Shown here: in pieces, positions 1 through 9,860 of the stretch
Layout of the letters: each line of letters begins with the position of its first letter
Position numbering within the stretch: position 1 is the first letter of the stretch
Source: Verrucomicrobium sp. BvORR106
Lineage (GTDB): Bacteria > Verrucomicrobiota > Verrucomicrobiia > Verrucomicrobiales > Verrucomicrobiaceae
Direction: 5' to 3'
Assembly: GCF_000739655.1 (NCBI RefSeq)
Contig: NZ_BATR01000069.1
Coordinates: 1 to 64,000, forward strand
DNA: 64,000 nt
Made by a program: the position numbers and the translations under genes
Notes under the pieces: generated by a model
Told to the model about the DNA's origin: nothing
The model's input: the letters and a program-made list of their open reading frames with translations, nothing else
The model's database searches: none

Positions 1-90
1 CGTTGGCGAGCTTCCGGCGAGTCTACGTTGGGTGCCGTCCAACGATGATAATCAGGTGGCAAGACCGACAGCATCCGCTTATACTCCCAT

Positions 91-205
91 CGACTTCAAC
101 GCCTCCACGTTGATTGAATGCGATGTCCTGTGCTGACTGACGTTCCCGGCAAGATGCCGCGAACAGCACGCAAGATGCGTGTGCTCCCCAGCTTCTCCGG
201 CACGG
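91..205 (-). repeat. Inverted copy of the dispersed double-hairpin repeat
   Basis: This stretch matches, in reverse orientation, the repeat at about 43990-44125. Both contain the phrase CTGACTGACGTTCCCGGCAA, a TTCCCGGCA/TGCCGGGAA-type hairpin and a GCACGCA/TGCGTGC-type hairpin, and the similarity continues into the flank (TCAACGCCTCCACGT). The rest of 1-299 shows no gene I can support. Copies elsewhere lie only between genes, which suggests a REP-like dispersed element. Confidence 0.6.
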
Positions 206-299
206 GCCATTTAGGGCGTCAGTCGGGTGGTCGCGTGCGAACGAATTACGCGAGCTAAGCTTTGCACTGCTTTCAGCGAGATTTCCAAGGATCCCGGCT

Positions 300-319
300 T
301 GTCGCTAATTTTCGCTTCA
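300..319. promoter_or_regulatory. Copy 1 of a 20-bp imperfect palindrome (possible operator)
   Basis: TGTCGCTAATTTTCGCTTCA matches 17 of 20 positions of the consensus TGTAGCGAATTTTCGCTACA, whose outer 8 bases on each side are inverted repeats. It lies about 118 bp upstream of the GH16 start. Five related copies lie at 4151, 9838, 13425, 21844 and 26264. The operator role is inferred from position only. Confidence 0.4.
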
Positions 320-437
320 TGACCGGAGGCAGCGATGAGCGTTATTCTCTCTGTACACTTGGGCCTTCCATGTGTGCGTGACCTGCCCGAGCGCCCCCAC
401 TCTGTTTCCCAGGTTCATCCGCAATTCATTTGTGATC

Positions 438-1280
438 ATGATCCGACGTCCCTCTTCCCTATTCAGCCTGTTCTTGTTGCCATTCTTGCTCAGTGCAACG
501 GCAGTCATTGCGGACGAAGTCGAAGTTCCGCCAGCGATCCGCGATCAGGGATACAAGCTGGTGTTTCGTGACGAATTCAGCGGTGAAAAAGGTGCTCCCC
601 CTGATCCCACGAAATGGTCGCAAATGATCCCCGGCAAATGGCGGGATCTCTGGAACGTTGCGGATGCCTGCCAGCAGGATGGTGAGGGTAATCTGCGTAT
701 TGCCGTCCGCAAAAATGGCGACCGCTTTGAGACGGGTTATATCGGTACTCCGGGAAAGTTTGAAGCGACGCACGGATATTTTGAAGCCCGCATCCGCTTG
801 CAAACCCAGATTGGATTTTGGAGTGCGTTCTGGCTGAATTCGCCCACCTTTGGGAAACCGGTCGATGATCCGGTTCGTGCCGGAGTTGAGATCGATGTGA
901 TTGAACACGTCGCCTACAATGGAGACACCGTCCATCACACCGCGCACTGGAATGGATACAAGGAGCATCATCAGGCCTACTCGACTCCCGTGGTGAAAGT
1001 GCCGGGGCTTACCAAGGGGTTTCACACATTTGCCGTGAAGTGGGACGAGAAGGGCTATGTGTTCTATGTGGATGGCATGGAGACGGGGCGCTGGCCTCAG
1101 AGTGTCCCCATCTCCAACTGTCCTGAATACCTGCTCCTTTCTTGCGAGAGTGAGAAGTGGGCAGGAGACCTTACCAAGGCGGTTCTGCCGGATGATTTTG
1201 CGGTGGACTTCGTGCGCGTGTGGCAAACACCCGCCCAGATTGAGGCGGATCAGCAACGCAAGGCCACGAAGGGGAAGTAG
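438..1280 (+). CDS. Exported GH16 family beta-glucanase-like glycoside hydrolase
   Basis: Secreted enzyme of glycoside hydrolase family 16, which cleaves beta-1,3 or beta-1,4 linkages in laminarin, mixed glucans, agar or carrageenan. The exact substrate cannot be read from the sequence. The protein has about 280 residues, with a basic start and hydrophobic stretch (SLFSLFLLPFLLSATAVIA) that looks like a Sec signal peptide. The family signature E-I-D-x-I-E is present as VEIDVIEH and carries the catalytic nucleophile and acid/base. The fold closes with the usual VDFVRVWQ strand. The ATG at 438 is chosen because it starts directly before the signal peptide; an upstream in-frame start at 372 would add an unlikely leader. 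Its neighbours are a two-component pair and a second GH16, pointing to a polysaccharide-utilisation locus. Confidence 0.9.
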   Translation: MIRRPSSLFSLFLLPFLLSATAVIADEVEVPPAIRDQGYKLVFRDEFSGEKGAPPDPTKWSQMIPGKWRDLWNVADACQQDGEGNLRIAVRKNGDRFETGYIGTPGKFEATHGYFEARIRLQTQIGFWSAFWLNSPTFGKPVDDPVRAGVEIDVIEHVAYNGDTVHHTAHWNGYKEHHQAYSTPVVKVPGLTKGFHTFAVKWDEKGYVFYVDGMETGRWPQSVPISNCPEYLLLSCESEKWAGDLTKAVLPDDFAVDFVRVWQTPAQIEADQQRKATKGK

Positions 1281-1400
1281 CCGGCTTTTCCCACGGCCCA
1301 GTTTGGCCATCAAGCTCAACGAGGCATCGGATTGAGTTGAATCAGATGCAGTGATCCACTTCCCAAGCGGTGGCTGCTTGTGATAGTGTTCAGAAAAATA

Positions 1401-3446
1401 ATGCTGTTTCTCCGCCAGTTGCTGGCTGCCGTGTGCGGTCTGGGTTGCAGCGCATTCGCTGCGACCCCGGTGAAGCTGGAAGCGGTGGCGGCGACGACGT
1501 CGGAGCAGTCGCATTTTGCGGAGGCGGTGGATGGGATCCTGTCGCCGGCGAATGGCTGGCAGGTGCCGCGTTCGACGGAGCACGCGGGCGTCTTTCGCTG
1601 TGTGCCAGCGATGGCTGCGGGGCGTGTGCGGTTCATTTTTTCATTCCATGGTGCGGGGAAGAATAGCTATTTTTCCGAGTTCTCGATCTCAACGACGAGT
1701 GATCCCAATCCCTCATTGGAGAGCCGCTGGGTGCCCCTTTTCCTGACGGGTTGGGATGCCAATCAAGGCTGGGTGGGCGAGGCTCGACCCAATGTGCGCA
1801 TGCTGGGCGACACCAGCAAATCAGACCTCCAGCTCGATGGGCTGATCTCACAGGAGCATATCACCGGAGTTCGGATCCAGTCCTGGGTGTTGCCCTCTGC
1901 CCGACCGGGGGCGGCCGTGCTGACCGAACTGAAGATGGAGCGGATGCCCATGGGGACCACGAACGTTGCACTGGGGTGCCCAGTCACAGCCAGCCATGCC
2001 CTCGCGCCGAATCAGCAGCCTGAATTCCTCACTGACGGGTTGGTAGGCAGCTTCGCGTATCCAGACGGGGTTCGAGGACCGGAGTTCTACTTCGAGGTGG
2101 ATCTGCGACATGTCCGCGAGTTCGATCACATCACCTTGAGGGGGCGCTCGGAGGCCTCCGCGATGAACCGTTTTACAAACTTGCGCCTGGACCTCTACGA
2201 TGAAATGCCGGGGGAAAATGTGCCCGCGCTCTGGACCTGGGTGGAGGAGAGGGCTGGTGAAGTGCAGGAACCGGGCGAGGTGAAGGTGGTACGCGGAGCG
2301 GATGGTGAGGGCACGTTCCGCGGACGCTGGCTGCGCATCTCCAAGACGGTCACGATCAGCCATACGCCGCAGATTGCGGAGGTGGAAGTGTATGAATCTG
2401 TGGTGCCTCAAGACCTGAAGGTGCTGGCGGACGATCTTGTCCTGCCGCAGGGGGACCCGGTTCGAGTTCCGCCGGAGGTACGGCGGCTTGGGTTCTCGAC
2501 AGTGCAGCCCGAACTGCCAGACGGGCTGGTGCTGGAGCGGCGCTGGCGGCTGGCCGGGATGGGTGATAAATGGCTGCCGGCTCCCAACACCGGCCTCATT
2601 GAGAGTTTCGGGCTGCCTGCGGGCGAATATCTTTTTGAGGCGCAGGTCCGGCACAGTGACCGGGAGTGGAACAGCGCTTCGTTGCGCGTCCCACTGACCG
2701 TGCTGGCGCCCTGGTGGGAGAATCCTTGGGCAAGGCTGGCCGTCGCGCTGGCCGCCGTGGGGATCGTCGCCCTGCTGGCCTGGAATTTTTCCCGCCGTCG
2801 ACTTGCCCGGCAGCTCGCCGAGATGGAGCGCAGTCAGGAACTCTCCCGGGAGCGGGCGCGAATCGCCCGGGATATGCATGATGTGGTGGGCGCACGGCTC
2901 ACGCAGCTTACCGTGATGCATGAGCTCTTTGCCAGGCAGGAGTCGCTGACTCAGACAACCCGCGCGCGCCTTCAGGAATTGGGGGCGACCGCGCGGGATG
3001 CGGTCGGGGCGCTCGACGAGGCGGTGTGGGCGGTGAACCCGCGCAATGACACCCTGCAGAATCTTGCCGACTACCTCTGTCATGCCGCCAGCAGCTACCT
3101 GCGCCCGCTCGACATCCGGCTGCGGCAGCAAGTGCCGGTGACGTGGCCCGAGCGCGAGGTCGGCGCGCAAAAGCGCCACCAGTTCCTCCTCGCATTCAAG
3201 GAAGGGCTGCAGAATGTCGTCAAACATGCTGGCGCCACCACCGTCACGCTCATCCTCCGTTTTGAAGATCCGGTGCTGGTGGTTTGCCTTGATGACAACG
3301 GTTGCGGCCTGCCGAAAGACACCGATGGTATGGAGAAAGACGGGCTCGACAACATGGGTGCCCGACTCGCTGCGGTCGGCGGTGTTTGCATTGCAAAAAC
3401 CCTCGCCGAAGGGGGCACCCGAGTAGAGTTCCGTCTGCCCATCTAA
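1401..3446 (+). CDS. Sensor histidine kinase (HisKA_3/NarL type) with exported discoidin-like sensor
   Basis: Membrane sensor kinase of the NarX/DesK class. In order it has a signal peptide (MLFLRQLLAAVCGLGCSAFA), a periplasmic beta-rich region whose middle (about residues 185-330) resembles an F5/8 type C (discoidin-like) carbohydrate-binding domain, a Y_Y_Y-like strand segment, one transmembrane helix near residues 446-463, a short coiled coil, a HisKA_3 dimerisation domain with phospho-acceptor His493 in IARDMHDVVGARL, and a HATPase with N-box GLQNVVKHAG and G1 box DDNGCGLP. A GTG at 1380 is an alternative start; I prefer the ATG because the signal peptide begins there. The response regulator follows 12 bp downstream. 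The sensor layout suggests glycan sensing, which is inference. Confidence 0.9.
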   Translation: MLFLRQLLAAVCGLGCSAFAATPVKLEAVAATTSEQSHFAEAVDGILSPANGWQVPRSTEHAGVFRCVPAMAAGRVRFIFSFHGAGKNSYFSEFSISTTSDPNPSLESRWVPLFLTGWDANQGWVGEARPNVRMLGDTSKSDLQLDGLISQEHITGVRIQSWVLPSARPGAAVLTELKMERMPMGTTNVALGCPVTASHALAPNQQPEFLTDGLVGSFAYPDGVRGPEFYFEVDLRHVREFDHITLRGRSEASAMNRFTNLRLDLYDEMPGENVPALWTWVEERAGEVQEPGEVKVVRGADGEGTFRGRWLRISKTVTISHTPQIAEVEVYESVVPQDLKVLADDLVLPQGDPVRVPPEVRRLGFSTVQPELPDGLVLERRWRLAGMGDKWLPAPNTGLIESFGLPAGEYLFEAQVRHSDREWNSASLRVPLTVLAPWWENPWARLAVALAAVGIVALLAWNFSRRRLARQLAEMERSQELSRERARIARDMHDVVGARLTQLTVMHELFARQESLTQTTRARLQELGATARDAVGALDEAVWAVNPRNDTLQNLADYLCHAASSYLRPLDIRLRQQVPVTWPEREVGAQKRHQFLLAFKEGLQNVVKHAGATTVTLILRFEDPVLVVCLDDNGCGLPKDTDGMEKDGLDNMGARLAAVGGVCIAKTLAEGGTRVEFRLPI

Positions 3447-3458
3447 CCTGCCGCGACC

Positions 3459-4109
3459 ATGCCCATCCGCATTGCCATGATCGAAGACGATCAACCGTTC
3501 GCCCGGACGTTGCAGCAGTACTTTGAGCTCATGCCCGCCGTGACGTGCGAGGCTGTTTTTCCCAGTGCGGAAGAGGCCCTGCTCGGAGTCCCCTCGCTCG
3601 CGCCTGAGGTGCTGCTGGTGGACATCAATCTGCCCCAAAAGAGCGGCATCGAGTTCGTCGATGAGATTGTGCAACAATGTCCCGGCATCCTCTGCCTGAT
3701 GCTGACGATGTATGAGGAGAGTCCGCTCATCTTTGATGCGCTCAAGGCCGGTGCGTGTGGCTATCTGCTCAAGCGCACCCCGCCGCAGGAGATCGTCACC
3801 GCCATCGAAGAAGCGAAGGCGGGCGGTTCGCCCATGACGCCCCAGATCGCGCGCCGGGTGGTTGGTTTCTTTCAGGGTGAGCAACCCCGCCCCGTGGCGG
3901 CCTCACCGCCAGATGACACCCTCGCACTCGCCGAGCGGGAGCGCGAGGTGCTGGACCTCCTCACGCAAGGCTATCTCTACAAGGAGATCGCTGACAGCTT
4001 GCAGCTCTCCGTGCACACTGTGAACACCTACGTCCGCCGCATTTACGAAAAGCTGCAGGTGCGCTCACGCAGCCAGGCGGTGGCCAAGTATCGCGGGTTC
4101 GCGGAGTAA
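3459..4109 (+). CDS. NarL/FixJ family DNA-binding response regulator
   Basis: Partner of the histidine kinase 12 bp upstream. The receiver domain fills residues 1-125, with acidic pocket residues in MIEDDQ, phospho-acceptor Asp55 in LLVDINLP, and the conserved Lys in LLKRTPP. A LuxR-type helix-turn-helix occupies about residues 150-210 (LAEREREVLDLLTQG, KEIADSLQLSVHTVNTYVRR). At 216 residues it has the normal length for the family. Such regulators bind inverted half-sites as dimers. The 20-bp inverted repeats found in front of several enzyme genes here are candidate targets, and the nearest lies 42 bp past this gene's stop codon. That link is inference. Confidence 0.93.
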   Translation: MPIRIAMIEDDQPFARTLQQYFELMPAVTCEAVFPSAEEALLGVPSLAPEVLLVDINLPQKSGIEFVDEIVQQCPGILCLMLTMYEESPLIFDALKAGACGYLLKRTPPQEIVTAIEEAKAGGSPMTPQIARRVVGFFQGEQPRPVAASPPDDTLALAEREREVLDLLTQGYLYKEIADSLQLSVHTVNTYVRRIYEKLQVRSRSQAVAKYRGFAE

Positions 4110-4150
4110 GGGCCAAAAAGTTGGCCCCCGCCGTGGAGAGGCGGGTACGT

Positions 4151-4170
4151 TGTAGCGAGTTCTAGCTACA
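4151..4170. promoter_or_regulatory. Copy 2 of the 20-bp palindrome
   Basis: TGTAGCGAGTTCTAGCTACA matches the consensus at 17 of 20 positions, with complementary outer arms (TGTAGC/GCTACA). It sits between the response-regulator stop and the start of the GH16-cytochrome fusion at 4204. It could act as an operator for that gene; a role as a repeat or terminator is not excluded, although no T-tract follows. Confidence 0.45.
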
Positions 4171-4203
4171 TGCAAGAGGGGCGAGGGTGGCTGATGTTGG
4201 TCG

Positions 4204-6255
4204 ATGGACTGGATCTTCCCTTTCGTGTCTCTGTCTGCACGACAAACCCTTGCATCGCGCGGGGCCGGCCTGATGTTTCTTGGTTTGATGGCGGGCGGGC
4301 TGGCGCTTTCTGCAGCAGGTGCCAAAGGGGAGGTTGAGCCAGTCAACGCCAGGCTGGTGCCGACACCGTCGGCCACAAGCGCCACAAATTCCGGGGAGTG
4401 GAAGCTCGTCTGGCAGGATGAGTTCGAGGGCTCGGCGCTCGACGAAACGAAATGGAGCCATCGGCAGGTGGGCCCGCGCGAGGGGGCGATGATCGCAAAG
4501 GAGTGTGTGTCACTGGATGGCCGGGGGCATCTGGTGATGACGGTGTTTGAAAAAGACGGCGTGCTGCAGAACCCGATGATCGGTACGCAGAAAAAGTTAG
4601 AGCCCACTTACGGGAAGTTCGCCGCGCGGATCAAATTCCCGGAGCAGCAGGGCCAGCACGGGAGCTTCTGGATGCAGCCGGCGGTGAAGAGCACCGCGGT
4701 GAACAATCCGGCGCTCACGGGCGCGGAGATCGACATCATTGAGTGGTTTGGCGCGGGGCGGCCGGATGGTGGTACGGCCTCGAACCTCTACTGGCACGGT
4801 CCCTCCGGGCCGAAGGAGCACCACGCGGGCGGAACCAAACCCTTTGGCCTGCTGCGCGAAGGCGAGAAACTGTCCGATGATTTCCATGTCTTCGCCGTGG
4901 AGTGGAGCCCGGAAGGGTACGTGTTCAGCATGGACGATCAGGTGACCTACCGCATCCGCGAGGGGGTGTCCCGCGTGCCGCAATACATGATCCTGAGTCT
5001 GCTCACCGCAGACTGGGAAAAGGACCGGCTTGATCGCACGAAGCTGCCCGACTCGATGCTGGTGGACTGGGTGCGCGTGTGGCAGAAGGACGCCGCCCCG
5101 GTTGTGGCTGAAAAGATTTCCTTTAACCACGATGTGCGTCCGATCTTTTCGGACAAGTGTTTCGCCTGCCACGGCACGGATGCGAAGCACCGCGAGGCCG
5201 GGCTGCGGCTCGATACGCCGGAGGGCGCGTATCAAAACAACGACGGCGTGATCGCGATCACGCCGGGCGACCTCAAAAAGAGCGAGGCTTGGCTGCGCAT
5301 CATCACCGACGACGAGGACGATGTGATGCCGCCGCCGAAGTCGCACAAGACGCTGTCGAAGGCGGAGAAGGATCTGATCCGCCGGTGGATCGAGCAGGGG
5401 GCAGGCTATGAAAAGCACTGGTCGTTTGAGCCGCCCGTGAAGGTGTCGCCACCGCCGGTGAAGGCCAAGGAGCGCGTGCGCAATCCGATTGATGCCTTCC
5501 TTTTTTCAAAGCTGGACCAGCTCGGGCTCGCGCCGTCTCCAGAGGCGGACAAGGCGACGCTGATCCGCCGCGCGACGCTGGCCATCACGGGGCTGCCGCC
5601 CACGCCGGAGGAAGTGGACGCCTTCCTCGCGGACGCTTCACCCGATGCCTACAAGGTCCTGGTGGACCGGTTGCTCGACTCGCGTCGCTTTGGCGAGCAC
5701 ATGGCGCACTGGTGGCTGGACCTTGCGCGTTACGGAGACACCCACGGGCTGCACCTGGATAACGAGCGCTCCATCTGGTTGTATCGCGATTGGGTCATTG
5801 GCGCATTCAATCGGAATCTGCCGTTCGACCGCTTCACCATCGAGCAGCTCGCCGGTGATCAACTCCCCGACGCCACCAACGAGCAGAAGATCGCCAGCGG
5901 CTTCAACCGCTGCAATGTCACGACCAGCGAAGGCGGCGCCATCGGGGCAGAGTTCCTTTTCCGCTATGCCCTGGATCGCACGGCGACGACCGCGCAGACA
6001 TGGCTGGGGCTCACCGTGCAGTGCGCGGCCTGCCATGATCACAAGTTCGATCCCATCTCGCAGAAGGAAGTTTATCAGCTCTACGCCTTCTTCAACTCCA
6101 CGGCCGATCCCGCGATGGATGGCAACAAGATGCTGACCGAGCCCGTGTTGAAGAACGGCAGTCCGGAGCAGATGCGGCAACTCACCGAGCTTGGCACCCA
6201 GATTGCCGCGGCGCAAAAGAAGCTCACGGAGGCCGTGGCCAGCGTGGATTACTAG
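4204..6255 (+). CDS. GH16 domain fused to PSCyt1 cytochrome and DUF1549 (N-terminal part of interrupted gene)
   Basis: Residues about 25-300 form a second GH16 hydrolase with signal peptide (MFLGLMAGGLALSAAGAKGE), catalytic motif GAEIDIIEWFG and terminal VDWVRVWQ strand. Without a break it runs into a planctomycete-type cytochrome C domain (heme motif CFACH, residues 319-323) and a DUF1549 domain (from NPIDAFLFSKLDQLG; a second CAACH lies near residue 611). The frame ends at TAG 6253-6255 in a position where homologs continue (VDY-stop-DPAEG), and the same frame runs on to 8145 as the matching DUF1553 half. DUF1549/DUF1553 proteins are a PVC-specific family often beside sulfatases and polysaccharide enzymes, with unknown chemistry. 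The fusion of a glycanase to this cytochrome is unusual. Either the gene is broken, or there is readthrough or a sequence error. The ATG at 4273 is an alternative start. Confidence 0.85.
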   Translation: MDWIFPFVSLSARQTLASRGAGLMFLGLMAGGLALSAAGAKGEVEPVNARLVPTPSATSATNSGEWKLVWQDEFEGSALDETKWSHRQVGPREGAMIAKECVSLDGRGHLVMTVFEKDGVLQNPMIGTQKKLEPTYGKFAARIKFPEQQGQHGSFWMQPAVKSTAVNNPALTGAEIDIIEWFGAGRPDGGTASNLYWHGPSGPKEHHAGGTKPFGLLREGEKLSDDFHVFAVEWSPEGYVFSMDDQVTYRIREGVSRVPQYMILSLLTADWEKDRLDRTKLPDSMLVDWVRVWQKDAAPVVAEKISFNHDVRPIFSDKCFACHGTDAKHREAGLRLDTPEGAYQNNDGVIAITPGDLKKSEAWLRIITDDEDDVMPPPKSHKTLSKAEKDLIRRWIEQGAGYEKHWSFEPPVKVSPPPVKAKERVRNPIDAFLFSKLDQLGLAPSPEADKATLIRRATLAITGLPPTPEEVDAFLADASPDAYKVLVDRLLDSRRFGEHMAHWWLDLARYGDTHGLHLDNERSIWLYRDWVIGAFNRNLPFDRFTIEQLAGDQLPDATNEQKIASGFNRCNVTTSEGGAIGAEFLFRYALDRTATTAQTWLGLTVQCAACHDHKFDPISQKEVYQLYAFFNSTADPAMDGNKMLTEPVLKNGSPEQMRQLTELGTQIAAAQKKLTEAVASVDY

Positions 6256-6303
6256 GACCCTGCGGAGGGGAGCGAAACCGCCACGCCACGACAGATCGAG
6301 CAA

Positions 6304-8145
6304 GTGTGGATGGAAGACTCCTTCCCCGCAGGGGCGAAGCCGCTGGTCAATCCCGGCACGCCCGCGCTGATGTTTGTGGGCAATGAAGACATGCCGCCAG
6401 CGAGCGGCGAGCGCTGTCTGAAGCGCACGGCCAAGGGCATCGGCCAGGATCACTTTGCAGGTGGAGGGGCGTCGTTCGGCGTCCCGGCGGGCGGCATCAT
6501 CTCGGTAATGGCGCGCACTGATGGCGCCGACCAGCCGCGTGCAATCATGATCCAGTTTCACACCGCTGCGGGCTGGAAGAGCCGCGCGGTGTGGGGCGAG
6601 GAGGGCATCATCAACTATGGCAAACTAGGTACCCCGGAACACTACCTTGCCGGGCCGCTGCCTGCCGCGGGCAGTTGGACGCAGCTCGATGTGCCGGTGG
6701 AAGCGATCGGTCTCAAGCCCGGCGACAAGGTGGATGGCTACGCCTTCACCCAGTTCGACGGCACGGTGTATTGGGATCGGCTGGCCGTGCGCAGCATGGA
6801 TGATCCGGCGCATGATCCGGCACGGTCGTTCGCGGCGTGGTTGAAGGCAGGCGAAGGCAAGGACACGCCGAATGTTCCTCCGGACCTCAACAAGCTGCTC
6901 AAGCAGAAGGGTGATCAGCGCAAGATCGAGGAAACACACAGGCTGCGCGCCTACTTCGTGCAGAACGTGTGCGTCACCACACGTGATGGGTTTGATTCCG
7001 TGGAGAAGGAGATCGCCGCGCTGGAGAAGGAGCGGGACGCTCTCGACAAGTCGATCCCGGCGACGTTCGTCATGAAGGATCTGGACAAGCCGCGCGACTC
7101 GTTCGTCATGGAGCGTGGCCAGTACGACAAGCCGGGAGAGAAGGTTCAACCCGCAACACCCGCCGTTCTGCCACCGCTCGTCGCGGAGAATCCCAAGCGG
7201 CTCGATCTGGCGAGGTGGCTCGTGGACGAGCGGAACCCGCTGACGGCGCGCGTGACGGTGAATCGTTTCTGGCAGCAGTTCTTCGGTGTTGGGCTGGTCA
7301 AGACATCGGCGGATTTTGGATCGCAAGGCGAGCCTCCGAGCCATCCCGAACTGCTCGACTGGCTGGCTGTGACCTTCCGTGAAAGCGGGTGGGACATGAA
7401 GCAGCTCGTGCGGACGATTGTGCTGTCGTCCGCCTGGCAGCAATCTTCGCGCGCAACCCCGGAACTGCTCGCGCGTGATCCTGAGAACCGCCTGCTGGCC
7501 CGCGGCCCGCGCGTGCGTCTCAATGCTGAGGCGGTGCGCGACGAGGCGTTATTTGTTTCCGGCCTGCTCGTGGAAAAGCTGGGTGGCAAAGGCGTGAAGA
7601 CTTACCAGCCACCCAACATCTGGGAACCGGTGGGCTACAAGGACAGCAACACGCGCAACTACAGGCAGGACACTGGTGATGGGCTCTACCGGCGCAGCAT
7701 CTACACCTTCCTCAAGCGCACCGCGCCTGCGCCCTTCCTGATGAACTTCGACGCACCGGCGCGTGAGGAGTTCTGCACGAAGCGTGAGCGCAGTGACACG
7801 CCACTCCAGGCGCTCCAGCTGCTTAATGATGTGCAGTTCTTCGAGGCCGCGCGCGGCTTCGCGCAACGCATCCTGACCTATGGCGGCCAGACGCCTTCAT
7901 CCCGGCTCCACTTTGCCTTCCGCACGACGCTGGCACGGCCGCCCGAGCCCCGCGAAGCCGAACGCGTCCTGGTGATGCTGGATCATTTCCTGACCAAATA
8001 CCGTGCCGATGCCAATGCGGCAAAAGCCGTGCTCTCCAACGGCGAATCGAAGCCGCCCGCTCATCTCGATCCCGCGGAACTCGCCGCATGGACACAAGTG
8101 GGCAACCTCCTTCTCAACCTCGACGAAAACGTGTCCATCAACTGA
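6304..8145 (+). CDS. DUF1553 protein (C-terminal part of the interrupted cytochrome/DUF1549/DUF1553 gene)
   Basis: Same reading frame as the gene ending at 6255, separated by one TAG codon plus 16 codons that still read as protein. The first internal start is a GTG at 6304. An N-terminal beta-sandwich-like region (residues about 1-190) resembles the carbohydrate-binding module often inserted between DUF1549 and DUF1553. DUF1553 follows ([57 protein letters not shown]), the standard second half of these proteins. No signal peptide or ribosome-binding site is visible for independent translation and export, so I read it as the remainder of a gene that would encode about 1313 residues. Confidence 0.82.
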   Translation: MWMEDSFPAGAKPLVNPGTPALMFVGNEDMPPASGERCLKRTAKGIGQDHFAGGGASFGVPAGGIISVMARTDGADQPRAIMIQFHTAAGWKSRAVWGEEGIINYGKLGTPEHYLAGPLPAAGSWTQLDVPVEAIGLKPGDKVDGYAFTQFDGTVYWDRLAVRSMDDPAHDPARSFAAWLKAGEGKDTPNVPPDLNKLLKQKGDQRKIEETHRLRAYFVQNVCVTTRDGFDSVEKEIAALEKERDALDKSIPATFVMKDLDKPRDSFVMERGQYDKPGEKVQPATPAVLPPLVAENPKRLDLARWLVDERNPLTARVTVNRFWQQFFGVGLVKTSADFGSQGEPPSHPELLDWLAVTFRESGWDMKQLVRTIVLSSAWQQSSRATPELLARDPENRLLARGPRVRLNAEAVRDEALFVSGLLVEKLGGKGVKTYQPPNIWEPVGYKDSNTRNYRQDTGDGLYRRSIYTFLKRTAPAPFLMNFDAPAREEFCTKRERSDTPLQALQLLNDVQFFEAARGFAQRILTYGGQTPSSRLHFAFRTTLARPPEPREAERVLVMLDHFLTKYRADANAAKAVLSNGESKPPAHLDPAELAAWTQVGNLLLNLDENVSIN

Positions 8146-8155
8146 CTGCCCCGCC

Positions 8156-9631
8156 ATGAACCCATTCATCGAGCACGAAATCAATCTCACACGCCGCCAG
8201 TTCTTCGGGAATGTCGGGCTGCGCTTCGGCGGGCTGGCGTTGGCACAGTTGCTGGGGCAACAGGGATCCGGCCTCGCCGCGACCCAGGCGGCGGACCAGC
8301 AGGTGCATGCCGCACTGCCTGGCTTCCCGCACTTTCCGCCGAGGGCGAAGCGGCTGATCTATCTGCACATGAACGGTGCGCCGTCGCAGCTCGACCTGCT
8401 GGACTACAAGCCGGACCTCGCGCGGTTCTTCAACAAGGATCTGCCGGAATCGGTTCGTGGAAATCAGCGGCTCACCGGGATGACCTCCGGGCAGAAGCGG
8501 TTCCCGGTCGCGCCGTCGAAGTACAAGTTCACGCAACATGGCCAATGCGGCCGCTGGGTGAGTGAGCTGCTGCCGCACACGGCGAAGGTCGTGGACGACA
8601 TCGCGGTGATCAAGACCGTGCATACCAACGCGATCAACCACGACCCGGCCTGCACCTTCCTTTTCACCGGCGCGGAGATTCCCGGCAAGGCCAGCCTGGG
8701 CTCATGGCTCGCCTATGGCCTCGGCAGTGAATCGAACGACCTGCCGGCGTTCGTCGTGCTCACGCCGAAGTGGCCCGAGGGCTCCAACGGCCAGGCGCTC
8801 TTCTCGCGCATGTGGGGCTCCGGATTCCTGCCCGGACGCCACAATGGCGTCGCTTTCCGCGCCGGCGCGGATCCCGTGCTGTATCTGCCGAATCCCAATG
8901 GCGTGCAACGCGACGACCGGCGCTTGTTGCTCGACACCCTCGGCCAGCTCAACCAGCAGCAGCATGAACGCCTGGGTGATCCCGAGACGCTCACCCGCAT
9001 CGCCCAATACGAGATGGCGTTCCGCATGCAGGCCAGCGTGCCCGACCTTGTTGATTTCAAAAGCGAGGACGCCGCCACGCGTGAAATGTATGGCCCCGAC
9101 GTGGACAAGCCTGGCTCGTTCGCGCAGAGCTGTCTGCTCGCGCGACGTCTCGTCGAGCGCGGGGTGCGAGTCGTCCAGCTCATGCATCGCGGCTGGGATT
9201 CACACTCGAACCTGCCTCGAGAACTCGGCAACCAGTGCGCTGACACAGACCGTGGTTGCGCCGCGCTGATCCAGGATCTCAAGGCGCGAGGCCTGCTGGA
9301 GGACACGCTCGTGGTGTGGGGCGGTGAATTCGGGCGCACCGTCTATTCGCAAGGCACCCTCACGCAGGACAACTACGGCCGTGACCACCACCCGCGGAAC
9401 TACTGCATGTGGATGGCCGGCGGCGGCATCAAACCCGGCATCAGCTACGGTGAGACGGACGACTTCTCCTACAACATCGTCGAGAACCCGGTGCACCTGA
9501 ATGACCTCAACGCGACGATCCTGCATTGCATGGGGATCCACCATGAGAAGTTCACCTTCAAGGCCCAGGGGCTAGACCAGCGGCTCACCGGCGTGGAGCC
9601 CGCGAAGGTGGTGAAGGGGTTGCTGGCGTAG
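8156..9631 (+). CDS. DUF1501 family protein, Tat-exported
   Basis: Protein of 491 residues that begins with a twin-arginine-type leader ([24 protein letters not shown]). The DUF1501 family belongs to the alkaline-phosphatase/sulfatase-like fold; recognisable parts are [20 protein letters not shown], a [12 protein letters not shown] block and [17 protein letters not shown]. These proteins are almost always encoded directly after a DUF1549/DUF1553 cytochrome, as here (10 bp after the stop at 8145), and the pair is presumed to act together in the periplasm. The reaction is not established. This frame is intact although its partners on both sides are broken. The ATG at 8156 is chosen because the Tat leader starts there. 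Confidence 0.92.
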   Translation: MNPFIEHEINLTRRQFFGNVGLRFGGLALAQLLGQQGSGLAATQAADQQVHAALPGFPHFPPRAKRLIYLHMNGAPSQLDLLDYKPDLARFFNKDLPESVRGNQRLTGMTSGQKRFPVAPSKYKFTQHGQCGRWVSELLPHTAKVVDDIAVIKTVHTNAINHDPACTFLFTGAEIPGKASLGSWLAYGLGSESNDLPAFVVLTPKWPEGSNGQALFSRMWGSGFLPGRHNGVAFRAGADPVLYLPNPNGVQRDDRRLLLDTLGQLNQQQHERLGDPETLTRIAQYEMAFRMQASVPDLVDFKSEDAATREMYGPDVDKPGSFAQSCLLARRLVERGVRVVQLMHRGWDSHSNLPRELGNQCADTDRGCAALIQDLKARGLLEDTLVVWGGEFGRTVYSQGTLTQDNYGRDHHPRNYCMWMAGGGIKPGISYGETDDFSYNIVENPVHLNDLNATILHCMGIHHEKFTFKAQGLDQRLTGVEPAKVVKGLLA

Positions 9632-9665
9632 AGTAGCGGATGCCTGTTTGCTGAAAACTCCCACA

Positions 9666-9860
9666 TTATTTCGCAACCTTTTCTCCCCTTGTGAACATAC
9701 ACTTCAGTTGATGTTCATCGAGTGAGTCGAATCCCATTTGCAGGAGAGACACGGGATGGACGAATCGTCGTTTGTTCCAGTCCATGAGCCCATCCAGCAA
9801 AAGAAGAGCGAGCTCCCCATCCTCAATCAAACGGACTTGTAGCGAATTTTCGCGACGGGC
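9666..9860 (-). other. Unassigned coding-like remnant on the minus strand
   Basis: The minus strand reads as a plausible protein tail (for example DGLMDWNKRRFVHPVSLLQM and DEHQLKCMF), ending at TAA 9666. I cannot name its family; the composition is reminiscent of the end of an IS transposase, but no other IS parts or terminal repeats are visible. It overlaps copy 3 of the palindrome. The rest of 9632-9927 holds nothing else I can support. Confidence 0.2.
9838..9857. promoter_or_regulatory. Copy 3 of the 20-bp palindrome
   Basis: TGTAGCGAATTTTCGCGACG matches the consensus at 18 of 20 positions. It lies 70 bp upstream of the DUF1080 start, a distance compatible with promoter-proximal binding. 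Confidence 0.45.

Noticed and set aside
1848-3884. 678-codon open frame antisense to the histidine kinase and response regulator
   Set aside because: It lies opposite two genes with clear domains; its composition (Arg, His, Gly, Leu rich) is that of a GC-rich shadow frame, with no recognisable motif.
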